Shown piece after piece: positions 1-10,239 of a stretch of 41,244 nt of DNA. The first letter of the stretch is position 1. Every line of letters begins with the position of its first letter. Location of the stretch: NCBI GenBank assembly GCA_004293645.1, contig REAB01000092.1:1-41244 (forward strand). The letters run 5' to 3'. The position numbers and the translations under genes are program-made. The notes below the pieces were generated by a model that searched no databases, was not told where the DNA came from, and saw only the letters and a program-made list of their open reading frames with translations. This DNA comes from Cytophagia bacterium (lineage in GTDB: Bacteria > Bacteroidota > Bacteroidia > Cytophagales > Spirosomataceae).

Positions 1-405
1 GATAAACAAAAAAAATAAATCCGCACGATCCGCCGTTGCGATTTGAAAATCCGCGTCATCTGCGTTCCAATTTTACCACGTTATTATTTACACGTTACAT
101 TATAAACTTTTCTCTCAAACATTTAACCATTTCTATTCCTGCAAAATATACCGTTGGGAATCTTTTGTTTCAATCGCAATGGTTGAAAGTTTGGATGAAA
201 ACAGAAAAGCTATGGTTTGAGGAAAATATAAACTCACAAACGTTCCCAGATTTTTATTTGGTTACTACTCAGGTTCTTTTTTGTTAAAATAGTTCAATGT
301 TGGCTACACATTTTGCACTTTTTTGATAAAAATATAAACTTTTGGTTCATCCGTACTTTTAGCAGAATTTACGAAAAAGGTTGAATTTTGCCCTAAAAAA
401 ATACG
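1..405. other. Gene-poor left edge with repeat-like sequence
   Basis: No convincing gene is visible. Bases of about 38-75 read like the 'ccgcgtcatctgcgttcc' type of dispersed intergenic repeat that I recall from several bacterial genomes. An 83-codon frame at 36-287 has no recognisable domain, and its composition looks like translated non-coding DNA. The stretch is AT-rich and leads into a decayed transposase start. Confidence 0.35.
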
Positions 406-519
406 GTGGATAATAATACCTTTACTGAGTTGCTTGGTTTTCCAGAAATGATTGTAACCAAAATAGAAATAGACAAACGTACGAGAGGAGTTTCATTTAC
501 GAGTAACGTAATCCGCTGA
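406..519 (+). pseudogene. Truncated transposase N-terminus (possible ISL3-like remnant)
   Basis: A GTG-initiated frame of 37 codons ends at a TGA. It contains FTELLGFPEMIVTKIEID, which resembles the start of ISL3-type transposases (a short leucine-rich 'LLGLP..' segment followed by a 'V..VE/KIE' strand). After about 25 residues the resemblance stops, so only the first piece of such a gene would remain. No terminal inverted repeats were found. The family assignment is from memory of the motif and is tentative. It lies directly before an Rpn-family nuclease gene. Confidence 0.3.
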
Positions 520-569
520 AAATCAGAAAACTACTAATAAACAAAAACTGACAATCAATTTCTATTGAG

Positions 570-577
570 TATATTTG
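570..577 (+). promoter_or_regulatory. Promoter -7 box TATATTTG
   Basis: This matches the Bacteroidota TAnnTTTG box and lies 18 bases before the ATG at 596. It overlaps the alternative TTG start at 575, which argues for the ATG. No clear TTTG is seen at -33. Confidence 0.5.
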
Positions 578-595
578 CCGTGTAATCCTCTGCCA

Positions 596-1519
596 ATGCC
601 CCAAAAACTAATTCACGATAAATTTGCCAAGGAACTATTTAGCCAGCGAGAGTTGGCTGTTGAATTTCTCAAAGCCTACCTGCCCAGCCCACTGCTCAAT
701 TACATTGATATAGAAAGCATCGTTAATGCCAACACCTCGTATCTGTCCACCAAACTCAAAGAAACCTTCTCGGATGTGGTTTGGAATGTTCAAACAAACG
801 ATGGCTCCGATCTTCAAATCAGTCTTTTGCTCGAACATAAGTCTTACAAAGACCCAAAAGTTGTTTTTCAAGTGCTTGAATACTTGGCCAATGGCTACCA
901 ACAGCAACTCAAAAACAAGAGCCAAATCAAACTAATTGTTCCTCTAATTTATTATCATGGCAAAGAGCGTTGGGAACTCAAAGCATTGAGCAGTTATTTT
1001 GAAAACTACGAAGCGGTAGTTCAACAATATGTACCAAACTACGAGAATATTTTTATAAATCTGCATCAAATGCCCTCGGCACAAATCATGAATCTGCGGA
1101 ACGGTATGCTACGAAGTGCCTTGCTGATACAGCAAAACTGCACTGATGCAGAGGAACTTATGAAAAATATAGGCCAAATTTTTCAAAGCCTAAACCCGTA
1201 TTTGGAACAGAACTTTATAGACACTATTTTTGTGTATCTTGTGCAAGTTTTAGACACCGATAAAGCAACGTTGGTCAACAAGTTGGTAGAAACATCACAA
1301 ACCATTAACGAAAAAATCATGAGCATCTACGACCAATTAATTCAAGAAGGCCGCACAGAAGGCCGCACAGAAGGCATTGAAATAGGAATCGAAAAAGGAA
1401 TCGAAAAAACCATTTTAAATGCTTTTGCCAACCAAATACCGCTTGAAACCATCAGATTGATAACGGGCGAAACCCTCGAAAAAATAGAGGATATTTTGCA
1501 GAAAAATGGGCGTAAATAG
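596..1519 (+). CDS. Rpn family recombination-promoting nuclease / putative transposase
   Basis: 307 residues from the ATG at 596; a TTG 21 bases upstream overlaps a promoter box and is less likely. The N-terminus (HDKFAKELFSQRELAVEFLK) and the PD-(D/E)XK core (FSDVVW, then LLLEHKS, then a Q/E-rich helix and LIVPLIYYHG) are typical of the Transposase_31/YhgA-like Rpn group. These proteins are DNA endonucleases that raise RecA-independent recombination and are now also linked to phage defence. The C-terminus carries the usual low-complexity repeat (EGRTEGRTEG, then GIEKGIEK), encoded by 12-bp direct repeats. It stands alone before rfbA and next to a transposase remnant. A second nuclease of a different Rpn subgroup lies at 37141-37965. 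Confidence 0.85.
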   Translation: MPQKLIHDKFAKELFSQRELAVEFLKAYLPSPLLNYIDIESIVNANTSYLSTKLKETFSDVVWNVQTNDGSDLQISLLLEHKSYKDPKVVFQVLEYLANGYQQQLKNKSQIKLIVPLIYYHGKERWELKALSSYFENYEAVVQQYVPNYENIFINLHQMPSAQIMNLRNGMLRSALLIQQNCTDAEELMKNIGQIFQSLNPYLEQNFIDTIFVYLVQVLDTDKATLVNKLVETSQTINEKIMSIYDQLIQEGRTEGRTEGIEIGIEKGIEKTILNAFANQIPLETIRLITGETLEKIEDILQKNGRK

Positions 1520-1579
1520 CCACTGAGGTTTCTAAAAGGCCATCGCAAGGCTTCATTCAATTATTCAATCGTTCAACAA

Positions 1580-2440
1580 ATGAAAGGTATTATCTTAGCT
1601 GGCGGCTCAGGCACGCGGCTTCACCCACTTACGTTGGCTGTGAGCAAGCAGCTCATGCCCGTTTACGACAAACCCATGATTTATTATCCGCTCTCTATTT
1701 TGATGCTGTCGGGTATTAAAGATATTCTCATTATTTCGACTCCGCACGATTTACCTCATTTTCAAAAATTACTGGGCGACGGGAGCCGCATTGGCTGCAA
1801 CTTTACCTACGCCGAACAACCCAGTCCCGATGGCTTGGCGCAGGCGTTTATTATTGGCGAATCGTTTATTGGCAACGACAAAGTGGCACTCGTGTTGGGC
1901 GATAATATCTTTTATGGTTCGGGTCTTTCAAAACTACTCCAAGCCAATAACGACCCCGAAGGCGGCGTAATTTATGCCTACCAAGTAAACGACCCCGAAC
2001 GCTACGGCGTAGTAGAGTTTGACAAAGATTTTAACGTACTTTCTATTGCCGAAAAACCCGAAATCCCCCGTTCTAATTACGCCATTCCAGGTTTGTATTT
2101 CTATGATAATCAAGTAGTTGATATTGCCAAAAACATTCCGCCGTCGCCGCGTGGCGAACTCGAAATAACCGATGTAAACAAGGTTTATTTGGAGCGCGGG
2201 CAACTCAAAGTAGGCGTACTCAATCGCGGTACGGCTTGGCTTGATACGGGTACTTTTACGTCGTTGATGCAGGCGGGGCAGTTTGTGCAGGTCATTGAAG
2301 AACGGCAAGGCTTAAAGGTGGGTTGCATCGAAGAAGTGGCCTATCGAATGGGTTTTATTGATGCCGCCACGCTGCAAAATATTGCGCAACCACTGCTCAA
2401 AAGTGGCTATGGACAGTATTTGTTGGGAATTTTGAAATAG
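1580..2440 (+). CDS. rfbA: Glucose-1-phosphate thymidylyltransferase
   Basis: 286 residues. It condenses dTTP with glucose-1-phosphate to dTDP-glucose, the first step of dTDP-L-rhamnose synthesis for cell-surface polysaccharides; cytosolic. The nucleotide-binding motif [11 protein letters not shown] is at the N-terminus, with [17 protein letters not shown], the sugar-site VLGDNIFYG and the EKP segment ([13 protein letters not shown]) all present. Length is normal for the RmlA family. The usual rfbB/C/D partners are absent from the window; the gene sits alone after the Rpn gene, 60 bases downstream. Confidence 0.95.
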   Translation: MKGIILAGGSGTRLHPLTLAVSKQLMPVYDKPMIYYPLSILMLSGIKDILIISTPHDLPHFQKLLGDGSRIGCNFTYAEQPSPDGLAQAFIIGESFIGNDKVALVLGDNIFYGSGLSKLLQANNDPEGGVIYAYQVNDPERYGVVEFDKDFNVLSIAEKPEIPRSNYAIPGLYFYDNQVVDIAKNIPPSPRGELEITDVNKVYLERGQLKVGVLNRGTAWLDTGTFTSLMQAGQFVQVIEERQGLKVGCIEEVAYRMGFIDAATLQNIAQPLLKSGYGQYLLGILK

Positions 2441-2650
2441 AAGATGACCATAGTTATCCACGAAACACAAATTTAGCAATTTGGTAATAAGTACTTGTTC
2501 GTAATTATTTGCGCAGAAAAAAAGGGGTGTTGTTTTCTATTTTTAGAGCAAACGTACAAGCAGAAAGAGCAAGACAAAACCACCATAAAAAGTACTTATG
2601 GCTGTCTTTCTGGCGCGCGCAACTTTGTATTTTTAGCTTTCTTGTTCAAA
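2441..2650. other. Intergenic stretch between rfbA and gyrB
   Basis: No gene recognised. It holds a spaced inverted repeat (ATAAGTACTT near 2486 and AAGTACTTAT near 2590). Open frames here have no family likeness. The two flanking genes converge on this stretch. Confidence 0.4.
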
Positions 2651-2680
2651 CAAAAGAGCGGTCAAATAACCGCTCTTTTG
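2651..2680 (-). terminator. Hairpin terminator downstream of gyrB
   Basis: A perfect 12-bp stem (CAAAAGAGCGGT / ACCGCTCTTTTG) with a 6-base loop lies 22 bases past the gyrB stop. The A/T arm ends make it usable in both directions, so it could also serve rfbA. Confidence 0.75.
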
Positions 2681-2701
2681 CTCTTTGGTATCTATTTTTT
2701 G

Positions 2702-4690
<1,989 letters not shown>

Positions 4691-4764
4691 TTATAAATAA
4701 ATAAAAAGAGTCAATTTGTGGAAAAACTCCAAACTTTTGATGCGTAAAGATACACATTATAACT

Positions 4765-4806
4765 AAAAAATCCTAAAACAAACAAGTGGTTGTTTTAGGA
4801 TTTTTT
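4765..4806 (-). terminator. Long perfect hairpin upstream of gyrB
   Basis: Arms 4765-4781 and 4790-4806 pair over 17 bp (AAAAAATCCTAAAACAA with its complement) around an 8-base loop. Read on either strand the stem ends in a T run. It cannot end gyrB (it lies upstream of it) and the acyl-CoA ligase gene already has its own terminator at 5018-5067, so it may end an unrecognised transcript between the two. Confidence 0.6.
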
Positions 4807-5017
4807 AGGCTATGCGTTTGGGCAATTGGTTTTACAAATTTAAGCAGTCCACCGTAAATAGTCAATGACCCATAGAGGTATAAAGTGCTAATAAACAGTA
4901 TTTTACAAAAACAAATAATGTCATCGCAGCGGCGAACCGCCTAAATATGTTCACTTGCTTAGTGTTTATTACTAAACTACATACGAATGCAAGGGAGATG
5001 TCAAACTCCAAAATTTC
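4807..5017 (-). ncRNA. Candidate small RNA between acyl-CoA ligase and gyrB (unproven)
   Basis: About 210 bases without a protein frame lie between two strong terminators, the second of which (4765-4806) has no annotated gene to end. On the minus strand a TTTG followed by a weak TA-rich box is present near the right edge (about 4970-5000), and short hairpins are visible (GGCG/CGCC near 4931-4941; TTAGT/ACTAA near 4960). No known RNA family was recognised; a 6S-like RNA is one possibility only by position and size. Confidence 0.2.
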
Positions 5018-5067
5018 GACAAAAAAACAGCGCGTACCAACATACTGACACGCGCTGTTTTTTTGTC
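5018..5067 (-). terminator. Terminator of the acyl-CoA ligase gene
   Basis: Perfect 18-bp arms (5018-5035 and 5050-5067; core CAGCGCGT/ACGCGCTG) with a 14-base loop and a T7 run within the stem, 31 bases after the stop codon. Confidence 0.85.
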
Positions 5068-5097
5068 TTTTTGAAAGTGTGGTTATTGCATTGAAAC

Positions 5098-6819
5098 TTA
5101 TTTTGCTGGGGCGGCTTGTTCGTCGCGTAGGGCGCGGCGCAAGATTTTTCCGACGGGTGTTTTGGGCAGCTCGGTTCTAAATTCCACGTGCTTGGGGCAT
5201 TTGTAGGCCGTTAGATTTTCGCGGCAGTGGCTCATTATTTGGTCTTTGGTGAGGCTTTCGTCTTTTTTTACCACAAATACCTTCACCGACTCACCTGCTT
5301 TGGCATCTGGTACGCCCAAACAAGCCACTTCCAATACGCCTGGACACTTGGACACCACGTCTTCGATTTCGTTGGGATATACGTTAAAGCCCGACACCAA
5401 AATCATGTCTTTTTTGCGGTCCACAATTTTAAAATAACCGTCGGCATCCATTACGCCCACATCGCCCGTTTTAAACCATTGGCGACCGTCGGCGGGGTCG
5501 GTAAACATTACTTTTTCGGTTTCGTCGGGGCGTTTGAAATAGCCTAACATCACCTGCGGCCCGTGGGCGCATATTTCGCCTGCTTCGCCCAGGTCAGCCC
5601 AAGTTTCGTCGTCGCGCATGATGCGCAGCTCGGTGCTTGGAAAAGGGACACCAATGGTGCCAATGCGGTTTTCGCCGATGAGCGGATTGGAAGAAAGTAC
5701 GGGTGAGGTTTCAGATAGGCCGTAGCCTTCGGAGGGCAAGCAGCCCGTTAGGTCTTTCCAGCGGGTAGCCACTACGTTTTGTAATGCCATGCCACCCGCT
5801 GAGGCAATTTTAAGGCCGCTAAAATCTACTTCGCCAATGCGCGGATGGTTCAATAGGCCGTTGTAGAGCGTATTTAGCCCCGTAAAAACCGAAATGCGGT
5901 ATTTTTTCAAATCATTGATAAAGCCGTCTAAGTCGCGGGGGTTGGCAATGAGCAGGTTCATGCCGCCATTTTTAAGGGCCGAGAGGGCATTGCAAGTAAG
6001 GGCATACACGTGGTAAAGCGGTAGCGCGGCCACCGTTACCGATTTTTGGTCGGTAGGTAGCTGGTCCATGATGGGTTTGAGCCATTCGTAGTTGGCCAAT
6101 ACGTTTGAGATAATGTTGCGGTGGGTCAGCATGGCACCTTTGCTCACGCCCGTGGTGCCGCCCGTGTATTGAATAAAAGCCAAATCGGTGCCTTGCATTT
6201 TTATGGTTTTGTGCGGCAGCGCAGCTCCTTTGTTGAGTACCGATACAAAACTTTTGGCACGGGGCAAATCGTAGGCAGGTACTACTTTTTTGACGTATCG
6301 CAGCACCGCATTGACGAGTTGTTTTTTGGGAAAACCCAGTAAATCGCCCACTTGGGTAATGAATACGTGCTCAATTTCGGTCTTTTCGATTACTTTGTCG
6401 AGGTTGCAGGCAAAATTGGCCAAAATCACGATGGCCTTAGCTCCCGAGTCTTTGAGTTGATGCTCCATTTCGCGGGGCGTGTAAAGTGGGTTCACATTTA
6501 CGATGGTTAGCCCCGCCCGCAACGCGCCAAACATGGCCACGGGATATTGCATGATGTTGGGCATTTGTAAAGCCACGCGGTCGCCTTTTTGAAGCCCCAA
6601 CGATTGCAAATAAGCCGCAAAATTGCGCGATTGCGCGTCCAATTGCGCGTAGGTCATTTCTTTACCCATGCTCCCGTAGGCTGGTTTGGGGGCAAACTCC
6701 CGAAAGCCTTCTTCTATCAAGTCCACCAATGAAGCGTAAGAATCGGGATTAATCTGGGCTGGAACGCCCGCTGGATAGTAAGAAAGCCACGGGAAGTTGG
6801 GCGAAGTGGAGTTGCTCAT
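5098..6819 (-). CDS. fadD: Long-chain fatty acid-CoA ligase
   Basis: 573 residues. It activates fatty acids through an acyl-adenylate to acyl-CoA, for beta-oxidation or lipid synthesis; cytosolic or at the inner membrane face. The ANL-family motifs are complete: P-loop YTGGTTGVSKGAMLTHRN, the LPLYHVYALT region, the adenine motif GYGLSETSPV, the TGDVGVMDADGYF hinge region, DRKKDMILVSGFNVYP and the C-terminal catalytic lysine in TPVGKILRR. Length is as in FadD. Start: ATG at 6819, MSNSTSPNFPWLSYYPAGVP. The promoter box at 6853-6860 fits this start. It diverges from the dipeptidase gene. Other medium/long-chain substrates cannot be excluded. Confidence 0.9.
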   Translation of the reverse strand: MSNSTSPNFPWLSYYPAGVPAQINPDSYASLVDLIEEGFREFAPKPAYGSMGKEMTYAQLDAQSRNFAAYLQSLGLQKGDRVALQMPNIMQYPVAMFGALRAGLTIVNVNPLYTPREMEHQLKDSGAKAIVILANFACNLDKVIEKTEIEHVFITQVGDLLGFPKKQLVNAVLRYVKKVVPAYDLPRAKSFVSVLNKGAALPHKTIKMQGTDLAFIQYTGGTTGVSKGAMLTHRNIISNVLANYEWLKPIMDQLPTDQKSVTVAALPLYHVYALTCNALSALKNGGMNLLIANPRDLDGFINDLKKYRISVFTGLNTLYNGLLNHPRIGEVDFSGLKIASAGGMALQNVVATRWKDLTGCLPSEGYGLSETSPVLSSNPLIGENRIGTIGVPFPSTELRIMRDDETWADLGEAGEICAHGPQVMLGYFKRPDETEKVMFTDPADGRQWFKTGDVGVMDADGYFKIVDRKKDMILVSGFNVYPNEIEDVVSKCPGVLEVACLGVPDAKAGESVKVFVVKKDESLTKDQIMSHCRENLTAYKCPKHVEFRTELPKTPVGKILRRALRDEQAAPAK

Positions 6820-6852
6820 TTTATGAAGATTTGGTTAAAGATTATGAATGTA

Positions 6853-6860
6853 CAAAGATA
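6853..6860 (-). promoter_or_regulatory. Promoter -7 box TATCTTTG for the acyl-CoA ligase gene
   Basis: A perfect TAnnTTTG match on the minus strand, 33 bases before the ATG. The -33 element is weak (TTTTC). Confidence 0.5.
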
Positions 6861-6932
6861 GACACAATTCGAGTATTTGCAGAAAAGAAGTGCGCCGTAA
6901 AGAATCAATTTTAAAAATAAGCCTCAATGATT

Positions 6933-6940
6933 TAGCTTTG
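6933..6940 (+). promoter_or_regulatory. Promoter -7 box TAGCTTTG for the dipeptidase gene
   Basis: A perfect TAnnTTTG match lies 33 bases before the ATG at 6974, with TTTT about 20 bases upstream. It makes the upstream in-frame ATG at 6848 unlikely as the start. Confidence 0.45.
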
Positions 6941-6973
6941 TGGCTTCGCCAATCAAAAAAAACACCCTCAGTT

Positions 6974-7651
6974 ATGCGTTTTTGCCTTACTCTTTATTTT
7001 TTATTGTTGTTTTTTTCGGCCAACGCCCAAACTAAAATGGGCAAATTGGAACAAAAATTTGTAGCGCGGGGCTTGGTTGATGTCCAAAAACTTGACCCAA
7101 CGCTGCAAGTAGAATTGAAATACAGCACCACCGACAATTTTGTTAAAGAAGACGTGTATGGCGATTTGGAGCGGGCTTATTTGCAACCAATGGCCGCCCA
7201 AAAATTGGTAAAAGCCAATCAATTGCTTCAAAAAATAAACCCCAATTATCACTTGTTGATTTACGATGCGGCACGGCCACGCAGTGTAACCATTATTTTT
7301 TGGAACAGAATGAGCCACCTGCCCTACAACAGGCGCGAAGATTTTGTGGCCGACCCCAAGCAGGGTTCTATTCATAATTTTGGCTGTGCCGTGGACTTGA
7401 CCATTGCCAACCAAAACAACGAGCCGCTGGATATGGGGACGATTTTTGATTTTTTTGGCCAACAAGCCGAACCCCGCCGCGAAGCCCAAATGCGCAAAGA
7501 ACGCCGACTGACCGAGCAGCATCTGACAAACCGCCGCCTGCTTCGCAAGGTAATGATTGAAGCGGGTTTTACCAGTATTCAGACCGAGTGGTGGCACTAC
7601 AACGCCATGCCCCGCGCCAAAGCCAAAGCCAAATACGGTTTTATTGAATAA
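6974..7651 (+). CDS. ddpX: D-alanyl-D-alanine dipeptidase (VanX/DdpX, M15D)
   Basis: 225 residues from the ATG at 6974, which opens a clean signal peptide (MRFCLTLYFLLLFFSANAQ); the longer frame from 6848 has a charged, non-signal extension. Zinc-peptidase features: SIHNFGCAVDLTI gives the first His and the Asp ligand, and EWWHYN gives the catalytic Glu and last His; YDAARPRSV is the usual upstream block. The enzyme hydrolyses D-Ala-D-Ala in the periplasm, in most bacteria for peptidoglycan turnover and nutrition rather than vancomycin resistance; no vanH/vanA neighbours are present. It converges on fbaA with a shared hairpin. Confidence 0.88.
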   Translation: MRFCLTLYFLLLFFSANAQTKMGKLEQKFVARGLVDVQKLDPTLQVELKYSTTDNFVKEDVYGDLERAYLQPMAAQKLVKANQLLQKINPNYHLLIYDAARPRSVTIIFWNRMSHLPYNRREDFVADPKQGSIHNFGCAVDLTIANQNNEPLDMGTIFDFFGQQAEPRREAQMRKERRLTEQHLTNRRLLRKVMIEAGFTSIQTEWWHYNAMPRAKAKAKYGFIE

Positions 7652-7670
7652 AAAAGGTGGAATTTTTATT

Positions 7671-7738
7671 TGTCATGCGGAGGCACGAAGCATCTAAAAG
7701 CCGATGTGTTTCAAGATGCTTCGTGCCTCAGCATGACA
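7671..7738. repeat. Palindromic intergenic repeat, likely bidirectional terminator
   Basis: Arms 7671-7695 and 7714-7738 pair over 24 of 25 bases (core GGCACGAAGCATCT). It resembles the 'GTCATGCTGAGGCACGAAGCATCT' repeats I recall from other Bacteroidota intergenic regions. It sits between the convergent dipeptidase and aldolase genes, 19 bases after one stop and 8 bases after the other. Confidence 0.75.
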
Positions 7739-7746
7739 AAAGTTAC

Positions 7747-8829
7747 TTACATCGCCAAGCGATTGATGCAGTTTAGGTCTTCAAACGCGCCTTTCAAACG
7801 CGCTATCATGCTTTCTTCGCCTTTGCGCAACCACACGCGCGGGTCATAATATTTTTTATTGGGCGAGTCGGCTCCTTCTGGATTTCCCAGTTGCGACTGC
7901 AAATAGCCTTCTTTGTCTTTGTAATATTTCAAAATACCCTCCCAAGTGGACCACTGCATATCGGTATCAATGTTCATTTTGATGGCTCCGTACTGAATGG
8001 CCTCCCTGATTTCTTCGCGGCTCGAACCCGACCCTCCGTGAAACACAAAATTGACGGGCAACGGCCCCGTACCGTATTTTTGTTGAATATAATCTTGCGA
8101 ATTTTTCAAGATAATAGGCTGGAGTTTTACGTTGCCAGGTTTATAAACACCGTGCACGTTGCCAAAAGCGGCGGCCACCGTAAAGTTATCCGATATTTTT
8201 TTCAGTTCTTCGTAGGCGTACGCTACCTCGGCAGGCTGGGTATAGAGTTTCGAGCTGTCCACGTCCGAGTTGTCCACGCCGTCTTCTTCGCCGCCCGTTA
8301 CGCCCAATTCAATCTCGATGGTCATGCCCATTTTGGCCATTCTTTCAAAATATTTGGCACAAGTTTCGATGTTTTCATGCAGTGGTTCTTCCGACAAATC
8401 GAGCATGTGCGAGCTGTAAAGTGGCTTACCGTGTTGGTCAAAATATTTCTCGCCCGCATCGAGCAAACCATCAATCCAAGGTAGGAGTTTTTTGGCGCAG
8501 TGGTCGGTGTGCAAAATAACAGGAACACCGTACAATTCGGCCATTTGATGCACGTGCATGGCGCCCGAAATACCGCCCGCAATGGAAGCTTCTTGGCTTT
8601 TGTTGGGTACGCTTTTGCCCGCATAAAAGCTGGCCCCGCCGTTAGAAAACTGCACAATAACGGGCGAATTAACGGCCTTGGCGGTTTCTAAAACGGCATT
8701 TACGGAGTTGGTACCCACCACATTTACGGCGGGCAGGGCGTAGTCGTTTTCGTTGGCATGGCGAAACAAATCGCTCACTCCCGCGCCCGTTACAACACCT
8801 GCTTTAAATCGGATTTCGGTTTGGTTCAT
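7747..8829 (-). CDS. fbaA: Fructose-bisphosphate aldolase, class II
   Basis: 360 residues. Zinc-dependent cleavage of fructose-1,6-bisphosphate to DHAP and glyceraldehyde-3-phosphate in glycolysis and gluconeogenesis. The class IIA (E. coli FbaA-like) layout is clear: N-terminal ALPAVNVVGTNSVNAVLE, the zinc/catalytic VILHTDHCAKKLLPW, the IEIELGVTGGEEDGVDN loop, FGNVHGVYKPGNVKL and the phosphate-binding FHGGSGSS followed by KMNIDTDMQW. Length matches the family. Promoter TAACTTTG with a CTTG element supports the ATG at 8829. Monocistronic. Confidence 0.96.
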   Translation of the reverse strand: MNQTEIRFKAGVVTGAGVSDLFRHANENDYALPAVNVVGTNSVNAVLETAKAVNSPVIVQFSNGGASFYAGKSVPNKSQEASIAGGISGAMHVHQMAELYGVPVILHTDHCAKKLLPWIDGLLDAGEKYFDQHGKPLYSSHMLDLSEEPLHENIETCAKYFERMAKMGMTIEIELGVTGGEEDGVDNSDVDSSKLYTQPAEVAYAYEELKKISDNFTVAAAFGNVHGVYKPGNVKLQPIILKNSQDYIQQKYGTGPLPVNFVFHGGSGSSREEIREAIQYGAIKMNIDTDMQWSTWEGILKYYKDKEGYLQSQLGNPEGADSPNKKYYDPRVWLRKGEESMIARLKGAFEDLNCINRLAM

Positions 8830-8868
8830 GTTTAAAAATGAGTTAATTCAAGAAAAAATTTGGTTAAA

Positions 8869-8899
8869 CAAAGTTACTACTAAAACACATTTATTCAAG
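8869..8899 (-). promoter_or_regulatory. fbaA promoter
   Basis: Minus strand CTTG, 19 bases after TTG, then TAACTTTG (8869-8876), a perfect -7 box 40 bases before the start codon. Confidence 0.6.
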
Positions 8900-8961
8900 T
8901 TGCAAATTAGAAAATTTTGGCCAAAGTTTGGCTTTGAAGCCTACATTTTGAATATTGCCCC

Positions 8962-9408
8962 ATGAAACAGCAGCTCATCGAAACCGTTACCCAGCTTATT
9001 GCCCAACGCATGAACGCCGCCCAAACGGCCATGCAAGCCGCGCAAGAGTCGGCCAACTCCGAAACCAAAAGCTCGGCGGGCGACAAATACGAAACAGGCC
9101 GCGCCATGGGCCAACTCGACCGCAATATGTACGCCCAACAATACGAACAAGCACGGCAAGAAATGGCGGTCATCAATCAACTGGCCGAAAAGGTGGTGTC
9201 AGACCAAGTGATAGTGCCTGGGGCATTGGTCAAAACTACCAATGGGTTGTTTTGGATTGCCGTCAGCGTGGGACAAATCGAAGTAAACGGCCAAAGCGTG
9301 CTGGTGGTTTCGGCCCAGGCACCCATTGGCAAAATGCTGCTCCACAAAAAAGTAGGCGACTCAATAGAGTGGGCTGGCAAAAAAAATCAAATCGAAGCCA
9401 TTTATTAA
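8962..9408 (+). CDS. GreA/GreB C-terminal-like protein
   Basis: 148 residues. The first ~85 residues are helical (QRMNAAQTAMQAAQESANSE, then KYETGRAMGQLDRNMYAQQY), like a shortened coiled-coil arm. The last ~60 (LVVSAQAPIGKMLLHKKVGD, then IEWAGKKNQIEAIY) match the FKBP-like C-terminal domain of Gre transcript-cleavage factors, whose ending is 'PLGKALLGKKVGDxV'. Similar Bacteroidota proteins are often mislabelled 3-oxoacyl-ACP synthase. Whether it binds RNA polymerase is not shown; the arm lacks a recognisable acidic tip. The next gene follows 18 bases later, so the two may be cotranscribed. Confidence 0.65.
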   Translation: MKQQLIETVTQLIAQRMNAAQTAMQAAQESANSETKSSAGDKYETGRAMGQLDRNMYAQQYEQARQEMAVINQLAEKVVSDQVIVPGALVKTTNGLFWIAVSVGQIEVNGQSVLVVSAQAPIGKMLLHKKVGDSIEWAGKKNQIEAIY

Positions 9409-9426
9409 ACCTCCATTTGTCTTTTT

Positions 9427-10239
9427 ATGCTTTTACGTTTATGCTTACCTCTCGTTTTTTGTTTATTTTCAACAGGTTTTTGTTTGGCGCAAGAAGCCCC
9501 GTCTGATACCCTCAGCAGCCAGTCGGAAGGCAGCAGCGACGACCAAGACCCCGATTATGCCAACGTAGCCGATGCCGAACAAGATAGCTTGCAACGCTTT
9601 CACGTCCGTATTTCGGCCGATGGTATGGCCTCAACGGGCAACATTGAACGCGCGTTGTTGCAGGTCAATCTTGGTTTTGACTGGAAACCTTCGCGCTTTT
9701 TCAAACTGTCGAGTAGTCCGTCTTACGTGTATGGCAAGCAGGGCGACTTGCTGAACGAGCGCGAACTATTCAGCGATTTACGCGCCACCATTGCCCACCA
9801 ACGGCGTTTTTACGGACTGGTTTTTGCTTCTTGGGAGCAAAGCAACTTGCGGCAAATCGTTAATCGCTGGACACAGGCGGCTGGGGTGGGTTTCAAAATT
9901 GTTCAAAAGCCTAAAACCTACGTTTCAATTACAAATGTAATCTTGCACGAAAGCACTGATTTTAGAGAGCGCAACGACGTGGACTTGTACCGCAACTCTA
10001 CCCGCCTCACGGGCGAATTTGCCCTTGACAGCCACCTTACGCTGGCTTCGGTGGTTTATTTCCAGCCTGCGATTACCCAAAAAAACCTGCGCTGGGCTGG
10101 TACAGTGAGCGTTAATTATCGGCTCAACCGAACCGTTAGCCTCCGTACCAAATTTGAAAACAACTACGAAAGTTTAGTGGTAGATGGTCGTAAAAACAAT
10201 GATTTTCGCTGGACAATGGGCCTCATTGCCGAATATTAA
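9427..10239 (+). CDS. DUF481 family outer-membrane protein
   Basis: 270 residues with a signal peptide (MLLRLCLPLVFCLFSTGFCLAQ), an acidic linker of about 30 residues (SSQSEGSSDDQDPDYANV), then amphipathic beta strands alternating with turns up to a C-terminal aromatic-rich strand (NDFRWTMGLIAEY). This is the pattern of DUF481/YdiY-like 'salt-induced' outer-membrane barrels. Function in the family is poorly known. Its TAA overlaps the TAA of the convergent gene in the palindrome TTAA (10236-10239), so no terminator fits between them. Confidence 0.7.
   Translation: MLLRLCLPLVFCLFSTGFCLAQEAPSDTLSSQSEGSSDDQDPDYANVADAEQDSLQRFHVRISADGMASTGNIERALLQVNLGFDWKPSRFFKLSSSPSYVYGKQGDLLNERELFSDLRATIAHQRRFYGLVFASWEQSNLRQIVNRWTQAAGVGFKIVQKPKTYVSITNVILHESTDFRERNDVDLYRNSTRLTGEFALDSHLTLASVVYFQPAITQKNLRWAGTVSVNYRLNRTVSLRTKFENNYESLVVDGRKNNDFRWTMGLIAEY

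Noticed and set aside
36..287. 83-codon plus-strand frame at the left edge
   Set aside because: It runs through repeat-like DNA and has no domain or start context.
6848..6973. N-terminal extension of the dipeptidase
   Set aside because: It would bury the signal peptide and overlaps promoter boxes on both strands.
6974..7651. Vancomycin-resistance (VanX) cluster
   Set aside because: No vanH, ligase or regulator genes are adjacent; a housekeeping D-Ala-D-Ala dipeptidase is more likely.
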